Shown here piece after piece: positions 39,101-48,831 of a stretch of DNA of 64,000 nt. Under the pieces are notes generated by a model. It saw nothing but the letters and a program-made list of their open reading frames with translations. It was not told where the DNA came from and did no database searches. The stretch comes from Brachionus manjavacas (Eukaryota; Rotifera; Eurotatoria; Ploima; Brachionidae), in the NCBI GenBank assembly GCA_019054805.1, contig JAHQIY010000009.1:682001-746000 (forward strand). Direction: 5' to 3'. The position numbers and the translations under genes are program-made. Position 1 is the stretch's first letter. Every line of letters begins with the position of its first letter.

Positions 39101-40078
39101 ACCTTTCAATAATATTGATCATAATGATCTATTTTTTTGTTTGTTTTATAATTCTTCTTTTTAAAAAGAAAATAAATTCTTAAAAATTTTTAATCGATTA
39201 ATTGGTTTAACTTCGTATTCCAATTTTGCTAGCTTTTAAAAAAAAGGGAAGAAAAAAAATTGTTTAAATTGGATTTTTTAAAAATTTACAAAATTTATAA
39301 AATATTTGAGTTTAATAATCGATTGATCATTTATATTAAAGAAATTTATATTGTTCGATAGTAAGTTGACAAACAAAGATCTATTGATTTTCCTTTAGTG
39401 CAAAAACTCGGATATTTTAAAAATCATCTTGATATTTGACTTTTTAATTCAATTTTTAAATAATAATATTTTACAAAATTACCCCAGATAATTTTTCTAA
39501 TTTATAAAATTTAAATTTAAGTGAAAAAAATAATTTCCATTTAAAAAAAACGAACTGGATCTTAAACTACCACACGAAACTAAATCATCTTTCTTACAAG
39601 ATTGATGGATCTACCTGATTCAAAATACAAACCATAAAGTTTTTCTAGCAAATGATGATTCTGAGATTTTTCCAATAAAATTGATAAAGCATTTGCTTAA
39701 AATTATTCTAAAATTCATATAAAATCAAAATCTAAAAAATTATTTTTAATTTTAAAAATCTTGCTCAGTCAAATATAAAACTGTTATTATATTCCTCTTC
39801 TTTATCTTTGCATCAATAAAAAATCTTTAATAAAAAAGGTAATGTGATCGTAGCAATGTAACTATTTTTTAATAATTTCAAAAATTGCACAAAAAACAAA
39901 AAAAGTGTTTCTTTTCAGAAACTAAATATCCGAATCGATTAAACCTAATGAAAAAAAATATGTCTTCAACTTTTTAATTTTCTTAATGCATAACTTTTAG
40001 CGAAACTTTTTTGTTTTAATTAATTTTTTTTCTTAATTTTCTTTGTTTAATAAACTTTTTAATAATGAACTCAGATAC
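36116..40078. other. Gene-poor stretch with weak exon-like islands
   Basis: Minus-strand candidates: 36887-36841 (YTVWIREVFAFFLKRS before GTAAGT), 36711-36620 (YTSTQDSLRDAKKD after TTTAG), 37741-37695 (INFYIFCYEQ before GTAAGG) followed after a 56-nt intron-like gap by TGWLIVILQFLLGKF, and about 39700-39590. The 94-codon plus frame at 38392 is Ile/Lys/Phe-rich and I reject it. Otherwise AT-rich DNA. Confidence 0.3.
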
Positions 40079-40261
40079 AAAAACTGAAATAATTAATTGA
40101 CCTTGAGTCCCAAAAATTTTATCTAAAACTAATAATCTTAGCATTTCTTTGTGATCATAGATTTTGAGATCAGAAAGATCGACTAAACCCTTTGCCACAA
40201 ATTCTAGTAATAAATTGATCACAAAAACTTGATGACCCGAATTTTGAGTAAAAATTTCGAT
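40079..40261 (-). CDS. Candidate internal exon, unrecognised protein
   Basis: Exactly 61 open codons between a strong acceptor (T-rich tract ending TTTTAG) and donor GTATCT, phase 0 on both sides. The frame also stays open to 40016 if the donor is not used. The product includes GHQVFVINLLLEFVAKGL and DHKEMLRLLVLDKIFGTQGQ, amphipathic helical segments resembling an alpha-solenoid or helical-domain protein. It lies downstream of AAMP on the same strand, but AAMP is complete, so this belongs to another gene or a remnant. Confidence 0.4.
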
Positions 40262-40924
40262 CTAAAAAAATCAATAAAAAAATTAAACAAAGCAAATTTA
40301 ATTTAAAAATTATTTCGAAAAAGATCTAAAATAGACAAATTTACTCTTATTTTTATTGCAAGTAAATTTAAGTAAAAAAAGAATTTAAGAATGCATATGA
40401 AAATTAATTTAAAAAAAAGTATTTGAATAAGAATAGTTTGAAATCAATCCGCAAAATTTACGGTCATTAAAATTTTAATTTTAAAAATAAACGCGTGTCT
40501 AAATATTAATTAAAACTTAGTTTATATATTTTCCAATAAAGGAAATTGCTTGCTGAGTGTAATTAATTTCTAAGCCTTGATTCATGAAACCAACTGTAAT
40601 CTAATCTTACATTTTCAAAAAAATTTTAAATTTAAAACCCCAGTTTTTAAATTTTCAAACTCTAACCCTTAATATTAAAATAAGAATATGTTTCTATCAA
40701 CACAGTAGAATTTAATAAATCAGTCCAAACATAATTTTAGTTTTAGCACCCATTTTTCATCAAATAAAAGAAAAAACGAACAGAAATAGTAATTCCTTGG
40801 TTACTTGATTAGTCGAATTTTGGATTTATTTAAAGTAATGAACAAGAATATGAGATAACTTCTTCAGGGTTATCAAAAAATTCAAATAAATTCTTTAACT
40901 TTTATTATTTTATGTTTTGAGGCT
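40262..40924. other. AAMP 3' flank, AT-rich
   Basis: Contains TTTATT (AATAAA on minus) near 40900, a likely AAMP polyadenylation signal. No gene seen. Confidence 0.45.
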
Positions 40925-42154
40925 TTAGCTTAAATGAAATATTTTAACAAAATTATCATTTGAAGCTGAATAAATAATTTTTGATTGTTCATTTAAACAA
41001 AAATCTAATATTTCAGCTTTGTGGCCCTTGTATGTTTTGCTAAGCTCCAAATTTCTTCCATCAAAATCTTGCAAACTTCCATCTAATGTTGAGGCATACA
41101 ATCTTTCCTGACTATTCCAAGCTATTTTCGAATAGCCGACCATACTGTTATCAAATTTTGATCTTAACACATTTGAATTAATATCCCAAATAAATATTTT
41201 ACCACTGAGAGTGGCACATGCGACCAATGGCAAAGTCTTGCAGAAAGAAACACTTTCGATCGAGTCCCGGTCTTCTTCCATAGCTTCGTCTTCTGATTCA
41301 GATTTGCTCTCACACAAAAGCTCACTAACAATCTTATAGTTGTTGGTGTTAATTAACTTTAGTTTCATATCTAGACCACCAGTTGCCAATAAATTTCCAT
41401 CAGGGCTCAAATCCATGGATAATATGTCACCTTGATGGGCATTTAACAAATTGTGCAATGTTTGTCCTGGTTTAATGTCCCAAAAGCGAATATTTCCATT
41501 GTTGTAAGCAGTTACTGCTCTTTTTCCATCTTTTAGGATTCTAAAACAGCCTAGTCCCACATCATCGCCCGAATACATAATTCGAATTTCTTCGCTTGAA
41601 AACTTAAACATGTAAAAATAGCCATCTGAAGTTGAACAAAACAGAATATTGCAGTTGGGGTGCCAGTCCAAGGATTCAATGTCAGTATCAAGATCATGTG
41701 TCCAATGTAGACTTTTGGCCTCCACGGTGTAAACACGAATCAAACCGGACATATCGCTAATGGCGACATATTTTCCATCATTGCTGAACTTGACATTGGT
41801 AACTGAGTCCTTAAATTTATCAGTTTTTATGAGTTCTTGGATATTTTTTGATTCGTGATCATATGAAAATACATAAGCCAAGTCATCTTCGCCTCCAGTA
41901 GCGAAAAAATTTTTGAAAGAGTCGATGCAGAAAACAGCACCATCGTGTTTTTCAATGGTCTCAATAGAATCATCTTGACCATCTTCTTCAGCTTCAAGTT
42001 CTTCGATTAAATCATCGATGTCTACTTCGACCAAGTCCTGGGCCAATTCGTCCTCTGGTTCTTCATATAAATCTTGTTCAATCACTTCTACTTCTTCTTC
42101 AGCAACCTCATTTTCATCCTCGATCGGATCATTTTTTTGAGTTTTTTCGGTCAT
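40925..42154 (-). CDS. AAMP: AAMP, angio-associated migratory cell protein (WD40 repeats)
   Basis: Single-exon frame of 409 residues from ATG 42154 (human about 434). The first 60 residues are strongly acidic (runs of Glu/Asp), as in AAMP. About seven WD40 blades follow: GGEDDLAYVF, ISDMSGLIRVY, STSDGYFYMF, KDGKRAVTAYNNGNIRFWDI, GGLDMKLKLI, ACATLSGKIFIWDI and the terminal HKAEILDFCLNE, which matches human. An acidic insertion (ESKSESEDEAMEE) lies in the same place as in human AAMP. Known roles include cell migration, receptor signalling and, for yeast Sqt1, chaperoning of ribosomal protein uL16. The lack of introns contrasts with the neighbours. Confidence 0.95.
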   Translation of the reverse strand: MTEKTQKNDPIEDENEVAEEEVEVIEQDLYEEPEDELAQDLVEVDIDDLIEELEAEEDGQDDSIETIEKHDGAVFCIDSFKNFFATGGEDDLAYVFSYDHESKNIQELIKTDKFKDSVTNVKFSNDGKYVAISDMSGLIRVYTVEAKSLHWTHDLDTDIESLDWHPNCNILFCSTSDGYFYMFKFSSEEIRIMYSGDDVGLGCFRILKDGKRAVTAYNNGNIRFWDIKPGQTLHNLLNAHQGDILSMDLSPDGNLLATGGLDMKLKLINTNNYKIVSELLCESKSESEDEAMEEDRDSIESVSFCKTLPLVACATLSGKIFIWDINSNVLRSKFDNSMVGYSKIAWNSQERLYASTLDGSLQDFDGRNLELSKTYKGHKAEILDFCLNEQSKIIYSASNDNFVKIFHLS

Positions 42155-42917
42155 TTTTTTTTATTAAAATAGCTTTAACAATTTTAACTATTGTCTTTTA
42201 ATAAAAGTGTTAGATTAAATTCAATTTAAAATTTATTAAAATTAACGATTAAGCAACACGGGAAAATTTATAATGAAAAAATAAAATTTACTTAACTTTT
42301 TAGCAAATTTACCTCACGTTTTTTATTTTTATTCAAAATTTTAAATTTTTAATATTAAAATTATTAAGCATAAAATGATTTTTTGATTTTGTTTCGAAAA
42401 AAATTACTTTAAATCCCTTATTAAAATTAATGAATATAAATCAAAAAATTAAACAAAAATTTACTGAAGAATTAAGTCTTAAATTTTGTCAATATTTGTA
42501 ACAGCTGTACTACTATTATCTGTTTTTACCAAAATTTATGTTCTTTCATTCAAATATTCTCTTGTCAATTATCTAAATAATTTTTGGAAAGTTTTTAAAT
42601 TTTATATTCGTAATTATTTAAAAAAAATTACTTCAATTTGCGGAATTTTCATGAAAAGACCATAAAATTAAGCTTTTAAAAAACCAATTTGCTTTCATTT
42701 TCTTTAAAAATCAATTTAAGTAATTTGATAATTTTAATCATTATATTAAAAATTAAACGGAGTCCGGGGCGGAGCCCTGGTTTATCAATTTGAGTATGCT
42801 GAAAGTAAGAGAAAAATTATTTAGAAATTTAAAACTAATATCTTAAATATTCATTAATTAGAATCTTTTTTTAGTTATCAAAAAAGTACAAAAAGTACAG
42901 AAAGGATAATTTTATTA
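42155..42917. other. AAMP upstream region with an isolated GC-rich palindrome
   Basis: AT-rich. At 42758-42780 a 23-bp GC-rich block contains CCGGGGCGGAGCCCTGG, an imperfect palindrome, in otherwise A/T DNA. No gene seen. Confidence 0.45.
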
Positions 42918-43655
42918 TTTCTTTATTTCTGCTAGCAAAATTTAATGATAGTAATTATTTTATTCTGCTGGAAATTTTTTTTCACCTGCTTGTAAAATTA
43001 TGTTTATGATAAAAAAAATAAAAGTATAAAAAAATAACCAAAATATTTTGATAAAATTTTTTTCATATTAAGTTTGAAAAGAAGAAAAAAGAAATTAAGC
43101 TTAGTACCGACAAAAAAAATTAAAATTTCATATGTAAATATCAAATTTAATTTTTCACTGTCTTTTTGATTATCTGAAAGAATTATTTTCTGTATTTCTT
43201 TTATAGTTGTAGAACCACGAGGTCTGCCACGGAGTTTAGGACCATTTGAAGATTTTTGTGCATCAGCTTGATAATTTTGATCAATATTTAAATCATTCGG
43301 TTCATCTAATTGTAAAGGATTTGATAAGTTTTCACTATTTTTTTATTTTTTATTTTTTTTTTTTTTTTATTTATTTACATTTGAGCTATTACTATTTATA
43401 ACATTGGATAAATCGTAATACTCTTGAAACAAATTTTCCAAAGGAGTAGCTTGTTGCTGTTGCTATCAAGTGTTAATTCAAATTGTCGATTAATATTAAC
43501 TGGTTTTTCTATTTAATTTATTGTAAAATTAGCTAGCAGGTATTAATTTTATAGAAGCATAAAAAAAATTTAGCTATCATTAATTAATTTTTTTTACTAG
43601 CAGTTATAAAAAAAATTTGCAAGCAGAAGAGAAAAATTTACTAGCAGAAAGAGAT
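42918..43655. mobile_element. Decayed element with CTGCTAGCAAAATT subterminal repeats
   Basis: Left end (42928-43000) has TTTCTGCTAGCAAAATTTAA, CTGCTGGAAATTTTT and CTGCTTGTAAAATT. The right end (43520-43650) has the same repeats inverted (TTTACTAGCAG, TTTGCAAGCAG, TTACTAGCAG). Between them, on minus about 43530-43140, lie broken coding-like pieces including NLFQEYYDLSNVINSNSSNV and LRGRPRGSTTIKEIQKII; GRPRG is an AT-hook core. A dead DNA transposon is the simplest reading; the family is unknown. Confidence 0.45.
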
Positions 43656-43999
43656 AGATCTCATTTTATTTTAACTTATTTGTTCTTTGTTCATTTTTGG
43701 CTTTAATATTTAAGAGATGTTTTATCTTTATTATTTTTGGTTACTAGTCAATTCACAATTAAAAGATTTGATCAAATAATATTTATCTTTTTTACAAGTT
43801 TGAATTTTCGAAAATTTATTAGAAAAAATAGATTAAAAATAAGTTAGATTTTCATATAAAATATGTGACCAAAAAAAAAGGGGTTCAAATTGAAATTATA
43901 CAACGGTGGTTCTAAAAAAAGCCCAGAATTGGTAAAATCACGTCATTTTACATTGGTTTAAGTCAGCTCACGTGATTTTAATTGAATTCAAAATATTTA
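43656..43999. other. Intergenic, AT-rich
   Basis: Nothing recognisable between the decayed element and the LINE fragments. Confidence 0.5.
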
Positions 44000-44690
44000 T
44001 TTAATTTTATTATGAAAAATCAAAAAAAAATTCAACAAAATTTTCAATTAATCGAAAACAACAAATTAATAACCAGATACCAACATGGCTTCGTTAAATT
44101 CAAATCATGCGGCACAAACCTAATTGAATCACTTGATCCCATTATCGAGACCATTAACAGAGGACTAGTGATCGATTTAGTATCCTGGACTTTGAAAGCC
44201 TTTGACATTGCTTTCGCCGCGAATTACCAGCCAAATTCTACGACTGCAAATTCAAGGAAAGTAAATCACTTACTGGCTGGGAACAACTGGCTTGCTGCAG
44301 ATTATTTGACAATAATTAAATTATTAAGATAATTTGTTTAGAAAAAAGTTTGTTAAAAATTTTGTTTATCTATTTTTTTGTTACAGAGTTAGATATTTTG
44401 ATTATTATATTTGATAATTTTTTTTATTAGATAATTTCCGCGGTATTTAAAATAAGAACGTTTAATAATTACGAGATGAAAAGTGATCATTTTCCAATTG
44501 AGACAGCTCTTTCTTCTTACTTGCCATTCTCAACGCAAAAAATTAAACTAAAAACAGCAAACTGGTTTTTATTTTTTGAGATCCTAAAGGAACCTTGTAT
44601 TTTTCGATCAGAGGCTTCAGTTGAATAAATAAATGAATTAGTTACTCAAAAATCCCAGCAGCACAACAAAGTATGTCTTTTCAAACGTAG
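44000..44690 (+). mobile_element. Scrambled LINE fragments (RT N-terminal piece, then endonuclease C-terminal piece)
   Basis: 44000-44215 encodes NNKLITRYQHGFVKFKSCGT and IDLVSWTLKAFDI, the fingers/early palm of a jockey/CR1-type reverse transcriptase (usual form KHQHGFVKGKSC...VDLVYLDFSKAFD). 44440-44690 encodes SDHFPIETALSSYLPFSTQ and KLKTANWFLFFEILKEPC...FRSEASVE, the end of the APE-type endonuclease and linker. In an intact LINE the endonuclease precedes the RT, so these are two separate truncated or rearranged copies. Both are broken. Confidence 0.75.
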
Positions 44691-45015
44691 AACAGCTATA
44701 AAACAACTCTGATATTATCTCGTTGTTTAAAGACCAAGGAAAACTAGAAAAAATTAAAAAAAAAGTAATAACAGAACTGAAAACAAGTTTAAAAAATTTT
44801 GAAACCAAAATTTGTTAGATTTTATCAAATACTTGGGAAAAAATCCTCTTTCAAGTATAGCTTTCTAGAAAAAAATTATATCAGCAAGATATCTCGAATA
44901 CCCGACTCCACTATGTAATTGCTATCTAACTATTTCTTCTTTTTTCCCTGAACAATCAAACATTTTCTTAATTTATCATTTTTTAACTTTATTTTATTCT
45001 AATTTTTTTTAATCT
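44691..45015. other. Intergenic; degraded LINE continuation possible
   Basis: Follows the endonuclease-linker fragment and may hold further decayed LINE sequence, but I cannot follow a frame. Confidence 0.35.
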
Positions 45016-45063
45016 TAAGGAGCTTTTGCTCAGTACAGAAAAAAAATAGGAGTAGAAGTAGTA

Positions 45064-45106
<43 letters not shown>

Positions 45107-45150
45107 TAGTAGTAGTAGTAGTTCTTGCTTCGACACCTAACATGTAGAAT
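45016..45150 (-). mobile_element. 5'-truncated LINE tail with expanded (TAG)n microsatellite
   Basis: Read on minus: TCTACATGTTAGGTGTCG, AGCAAGAAC, a (CTA)n tract of about 80 bp, then TGTACTGAGCAAAAGCTCC. The first two blocks match the last bases of the LINE at 47586-48740 (around its stop codon) almost base for base; only its 3' end was inserted. The trinucleotide tract is much longer than in the source-like copy. The T-rich side carries TTTATTTATTATTTATT, probably target DNA. Confidence 0.75.
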
Positions 45151-45577
45151 AAATAATAAATAAATAAAATTATTTCGAAATTTTCATTTTTTATGGTTCG
45201 ACAAAATTACAATATCTTACAAAAACAATGAAATAAAAAATTTACATAACAATTAGTTTAATTTTTTGTCTTTGTTAAAAAATTATAAAATGTGTCCAAT
45301 ATCAAAATAACATTGAAAAAGTGCGATGTTTCAAATATTTTTTTCAGTTTCAAATAAAAAAATAATTTTAAGTTAATATTGTAAGCATGAAAAACTTGGT
45401 GTTTTTTTATGAATTTTGACTTTAGGTTTGTGATATGATGATCCATAAGATAAAATACTATCTACGCTCTGTTTTCCATTTTTAATCAATTGAGTATTTG
45501 ATAAAAAGCACCAAACGAAAGTTAATTACCACTTATGTCAAAATTTTATGAGAAGAAAACAAAGTTTTTCGTGTCTA
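45151..45577. other. Intergenic, AT-rich
   Basis: No gene seen; the 62-codon minus frame at 45258-45446 looks like chance. Confidence 0.5.
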
Positions 45578-45809
45578 GCCCATTAGGTAAACTATGGTTC
45601 ACCCGTTACTGGAACGAATCTTGTTCTCAGGTTATTTTATATCAGTTTCGAGAATAAGGATTTATTCAATTTGTTCACACAATTTAAAATTTGTTCACCA
45701 AATTCTATTTTGAATAAAAAAATTGGGTGAACCAATAGTTCACAAAACCTGAGAACAAAATATTTCGGACAATAGGTGAACTATGTGAACTATGGTTCAC
45801 CTTACCGAC
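45578..45809. mobile_element. Small MITE, GGTTCAC-bearing inverted repeats
   Basis: 232 bp. Left arm begins GCCCATTAGGTAAACTATGG, and the right arm reversed begins GTCGGTAAGGTGAACCATAG; both continue to TTGTTCTCAGGTT. Each end abuts a TA (45576-45577 and 45810-45811), fitting a Tc1/mariner-type target. A, shorter internal repeats of GTGAACTATG lie in the right arm. No coding. Confidence 0.75.
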
Positions 45810-45866
45810 TATATCCAGTTTTTTAATGAATGAATATAAAATTTAATCAAAACGAATTATTTATTT

Positions 45867-46347
45867 ACAGTGCTGCTACGATACCTTGAATTCACCATAT
45901 TTTACGTAAATTATGGTAAATTCACAATATTTTACCATATTTACCGTAAAAAAAACTAAAAAAAAATCTAAAAAACTAAAAAAATAAAAAATCCATTTTT
46001 CCTTTTTTGTTGAATTTTTACCATTTTTTACCTTTTTTTACAAAAATTTACCGAAATTTACGTCAATTTTTGTCACAGAATTCAATCAAATTTTTTTTTT
46101 CCTTTTTCAAAAATTCAGAAAAAAAAATTTTTTTTCATGAAAATCGTTTTTATTCGAGAAATTTTGGAATTTTTTTTTTTTCAGTGAATTTTACAATAAT
46201 TATCGGTATTTTACGATAATTATCGTTATTTTACGCAAAATATCCTTTTTTAGATTACCATATTTTACGGTAAATATGGTAAAATATCGTGAATTTACCA
46301 TAATTTACGTAAAATATGGTGAATTCAAGGTATCGTAGCAGCACTGT
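45867..46347. mobile_element. MITE with about 80-bp near-perfect terminal inverted repeats
   Basis: 481 bp. Ends are ACAGTGCTGCTACGATACC and its exact reverse complement; pairing continues through TTGAATTCACCATATTTTACG and beyond, about 80 bp with few differences. Flanking 8-mers ATTTATTT and ATCTATTT differ at one base, fitting a hAT-type duplication, and CAGTG ends are common in hAT. The centre is made of short TTTACC/TTACG repeats. High arm identity suggests it is the youngest MITE here. Confidence 0.8.
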
Positions 46348-46469
46348 ATCTATTTTTTTTTCTTTTTAATGCTCATTTTTATTCTTTTTATTTATTTAAT
46401 TTTATATTATATAGCTATTTAATATTATATATTATATTTTATATTATTTTTAGTTTTTTCATATGTTTC

Positions 46470-46510
46470 AAGTCTGAATGAGCATTTGCTCGGGAAAAAA
46501 TAAATAAATG
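46470..46510 (-). mobile_element. Very short LINE 3'-end copy
   Basis: The plus strand reads TGAATGAGCATTTGCTCGGG followed by AAAAAATAAATAAATG. It has the same GAGCAWWTGCTC stem as the LINE 3' end and the copies at 23700 and 45016. Confidence 0.4.
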
Positions 46511-46788
46511 AATTATTTTAAAAATTAAAAAAGAATTTTCAATATTTCTTTCAGATTTTAAAATAAAAATTAAACTAACTAAAGAGTTTAATTTTAAATA
46601 TGAAATGCTTGCAATATTAACTTAAAAATATTTTTTATTTGAGACTGAAAAAATAATTTGAATTATCGCACTTTTTTAATGTTATTTCAACATTGAATAC
46701 ATTTTCGAATTCAAACACAAAAAATTAAACCAATTTTAATTATCATCAATTTCAAAAAAATCGCTTTTTTAGATTAAACTTTCATTAA

Positions 46789-46985
46789 TCATCCTATAAT
46801 CAAAAATAAAATCGGTTGCGCTGCTAAACCCTTTTTGATCTCATAGATACACTTATTCAAATGATTGTCATTTTGTTTGATGCATATTTTTGTTGTTCTA
46901 GGATATGTAGTTAAAATCTTTGCTGCGTCTTTTTTAATTGTAGAAACCAGGTTTATACGAACCCAAATTATAAGTATACATGATA
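46789..46985 (-). CDS. Candidate terminal exon or element remnant
   Basis: 64 open codons then TGA, preceded by a GATATAG acceptor-like site at 46986. The product includes RINLVSTIKKDAAKILTTYP and IKQNDNHLNKCIYEIKKGLA. The composition is protein-like, but I do not recognise it. The location in a LINE-rich block makes an element origin as likely as a host exon. Confidence 0.3.
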
Positions 46986-47585
46986 CTATATCTTAACCTT
47001 TTGTTTTTTTTGTTAAAAATTATATTTAATAAAAATTTGATAAGAAAAATTTTCTATTTTATTTGATATGCTTTAATTTAATTGAATCTAGTTGTAGTCA
47101 AAGACAATACTTTATAAACAAATCGAATTGCTCTAACTTTGAGTCAACTACCACCCTCAGTAATTCATGCTAAAACAATTCATTAACAATTAATACAATC
47201 TCTATAAATATTATCAATTAGATCATCAATTTATTAATATAAAAAATAACCCTTTGGAGGTAGATATTCAGTTTTTGACTAACCATTTTAATCTTCATTT
47301 TGCTCACGTTAAATATTGACAATTATTGACTTTTATTTGTGAATAAAAAGATCTTTGATTTTTGATTTTTGTGTTTTACATTTTCTATATTTTATTTTAC
47401 TTCTCTTGGTGGGAGGTTAGTTAAATTCAAATAAATAAATAAATTTAAAAAAAAGCCAAATATTTTAAAGTAGAAGACAAAAATTTAATAGAAATTTGGC
47501 AATTTCCAGGTCGTTTACCAATAGTCAATTGACCAAGTCTAAAATTAATTTTTGAATTTAAAAATTTAGCTTTTATTATGAAATG
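46986..47585. other. Intergenic before the LINE
   Basis: AT-rich, with an AAATAAATAAATAAAT run near 47430 that may be the tail of another decayed copy. No gene seen. Confidence 0.4.
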
Positions 47586-48740
47586 GACTAGGTGAGAAAA
47601 TAGTAAGTTGGCTCGAAGACTTTTTGAGTATGAGAACTCAGCGAGTTGTACTTGGAGATGGAGTTTCTAGATGGTCAGAGGTACTGAGTGGAGTTCCACA
47701 AGGATCTGTACTTGGACCCCTGCTATTTGTTTTGTACATAAATGACCTACTTGACTGCGTTTCAAATAAAATGGAATTGTATGCAGATGACTCAAAAATA
47801 CTTGGTATAGTTAATAATGTTTATGAGAGAGCGATGTTACAGAAAGATCTGGATGCAGTATGTCAATGGATAGAGGTTTGGCGTATGGGACTTTGTGCTA
47901 ACAAATGTAAAGTAATGCATTTCGGCAGACTAAATGAAAGGCATAAATATACACAAAAAAGCAACAGGAATGTTATACTAGCGACCACAGATTGTGAAAG
48001 GGATCTTGGAGTGATGGTTTCATCAGATTTGAAGTGGACCAGCCAAGTGAAAAGTGCTTGTGCGAAAGCGAGTAGGGTGCTTGGAATGCTAAAGCGAACG
48101 TTTACAAGTAGAGAGGAAAGACTGTGGGTAAGATTGTATATATCCATGGTGAGACCCCACCTAGATTACGCAGTGCAGGTTTGGAATCCAAGTATGAAAA
48201 TGGACGTGAATGCGTTGGAAAAGGTGCAAGAGAGGGCAACAAAAATACCTTTGTCTGTAAGAAACATGCCGTATGAAAAGAGGCTGACAAAATTAGGACT
48301 GACAAAGCTGAGTGAAAGAAGAGTGAGAGGGGACTTGATTGAAATGTACAAACTAGTGAATGGAATAGAAAAGGTAAGCTTGGTCAAGAATCTAGTGAAT
48401 AAATCAGAAAACAAGGGACCAGCCGGGGCGTTAAGAGGAAATAGCATCAGAGTCCAGAGAGAAAGTTTCCCAGCTAAAATTAGAAACGATTTTGCGGCTG
48501 CAGTAAATGCCAGACATGTATTTTTCTCAAACAGAGTAGTTCCGCATTGGAATAGGTTGCCAGAAAACGTGGTGAAATCCAAGTCAACCGCTAATTTTAA
48601 AATGGCTTTAGATAAGTTCAATGGAATCGGCTGCTACAGCTCTACACGGCCAATTGGCGGTGATGGGCTTAGACAATCTACATGTTAGGTGTCGCAGCAA
48701 GAACTACTACTACTACTAAATGCTCATTTTATTTTGCTAA
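47586..48740 (+). mobile_element. 5'-truncated non-LTR retrotransposon (jockey/CR1-like LINE)
   Basis: Contains the 3' part of the polymerase ORF and the 3' tail. Coding homology begins abruptly at GLGEKIVSWLEDF (about 47590), so the endonuclease and first half of the RT are missing. The tail after the stop has a (CTA)n tract and TAAATGCTCATTTT. The same tail, reversed, occurs at 45016-45150. The long intact frame suggests a recent insertion. Confidence 0.9.
47624..48688 (+). CDS. LINE reverse transcriptase, C-terminal half
   Basis: 354 residues from the first in-frame ATG; the true frame runs from about 47590. RT motifs: SGVPQGSVLGPLLFVLYIND (motif 4 region), MELYADDSKI with the catalytic YADD, then NKCKVMHFGR and LGVMVSSDLKWTSQV. 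The thumb region follows: YISMVRPHLDYAVQVWNPS, EKVQERATKIPLSVRNMPYE and RRVRGDLIEMYKLVNGIE. It ends with FSNRVVPHWNRLPENVV, typical of CR1/jockey-like LINEs. No stop interrupts it. It is more GC-rich than its surroundings, as expected of a recently arrived element. Confidence 0.92.
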   Translation: MSMRTQRVVLGDGVSRWSEVLSGVPQGSVLGPLLFVLYINDLLDCVSNKMELYADDSKILGIVNNVYERAMLQKDLDAVCQWIEVWRMGLCANKCKVMHFGRLNERHKYTQKSNRNVILATTDCERDLGVMVSSDLKWTSQVKSACAKASRVLGMLKRTFTSREERLWVRLYISMVRPHLDYAVQVWNPSMKMDVNALEKVQERATKIPLSVRNMPYEKRLTKLGLTKLSERRVRGDLIEMYKLVNGIEKVSLVKNLVNKSENKGPAGALRGNSIRVQRESFPAKIRNDFAAAVNARHVFFSNRVVPHWNRLPENVVKSKSTANFKMALDKFNGIGCYSSTRPIGGDGLRQSTC

Positions 48741-48831
48741 ATCAAGTGGGATTTTTATTTCTGTTTTATAAAAAATAAAATGACTTTTGTTAAATTAAAA
48801 AAAAAAATTTGTTTAAATTTATTTGAAAAAT

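Noticed and set aside
45040-45120. CRISPR-like or satellite array
   Set aside because: A simple (TAG)n microsatellite in a LINE tail, no spacer structure, eukaryotic DNA.
47863-48621. Three minus-strand frames of 67-151 codons opposite the LINE
   Set aside because: Antisense shadows of the intact reverse transcriptase frame.
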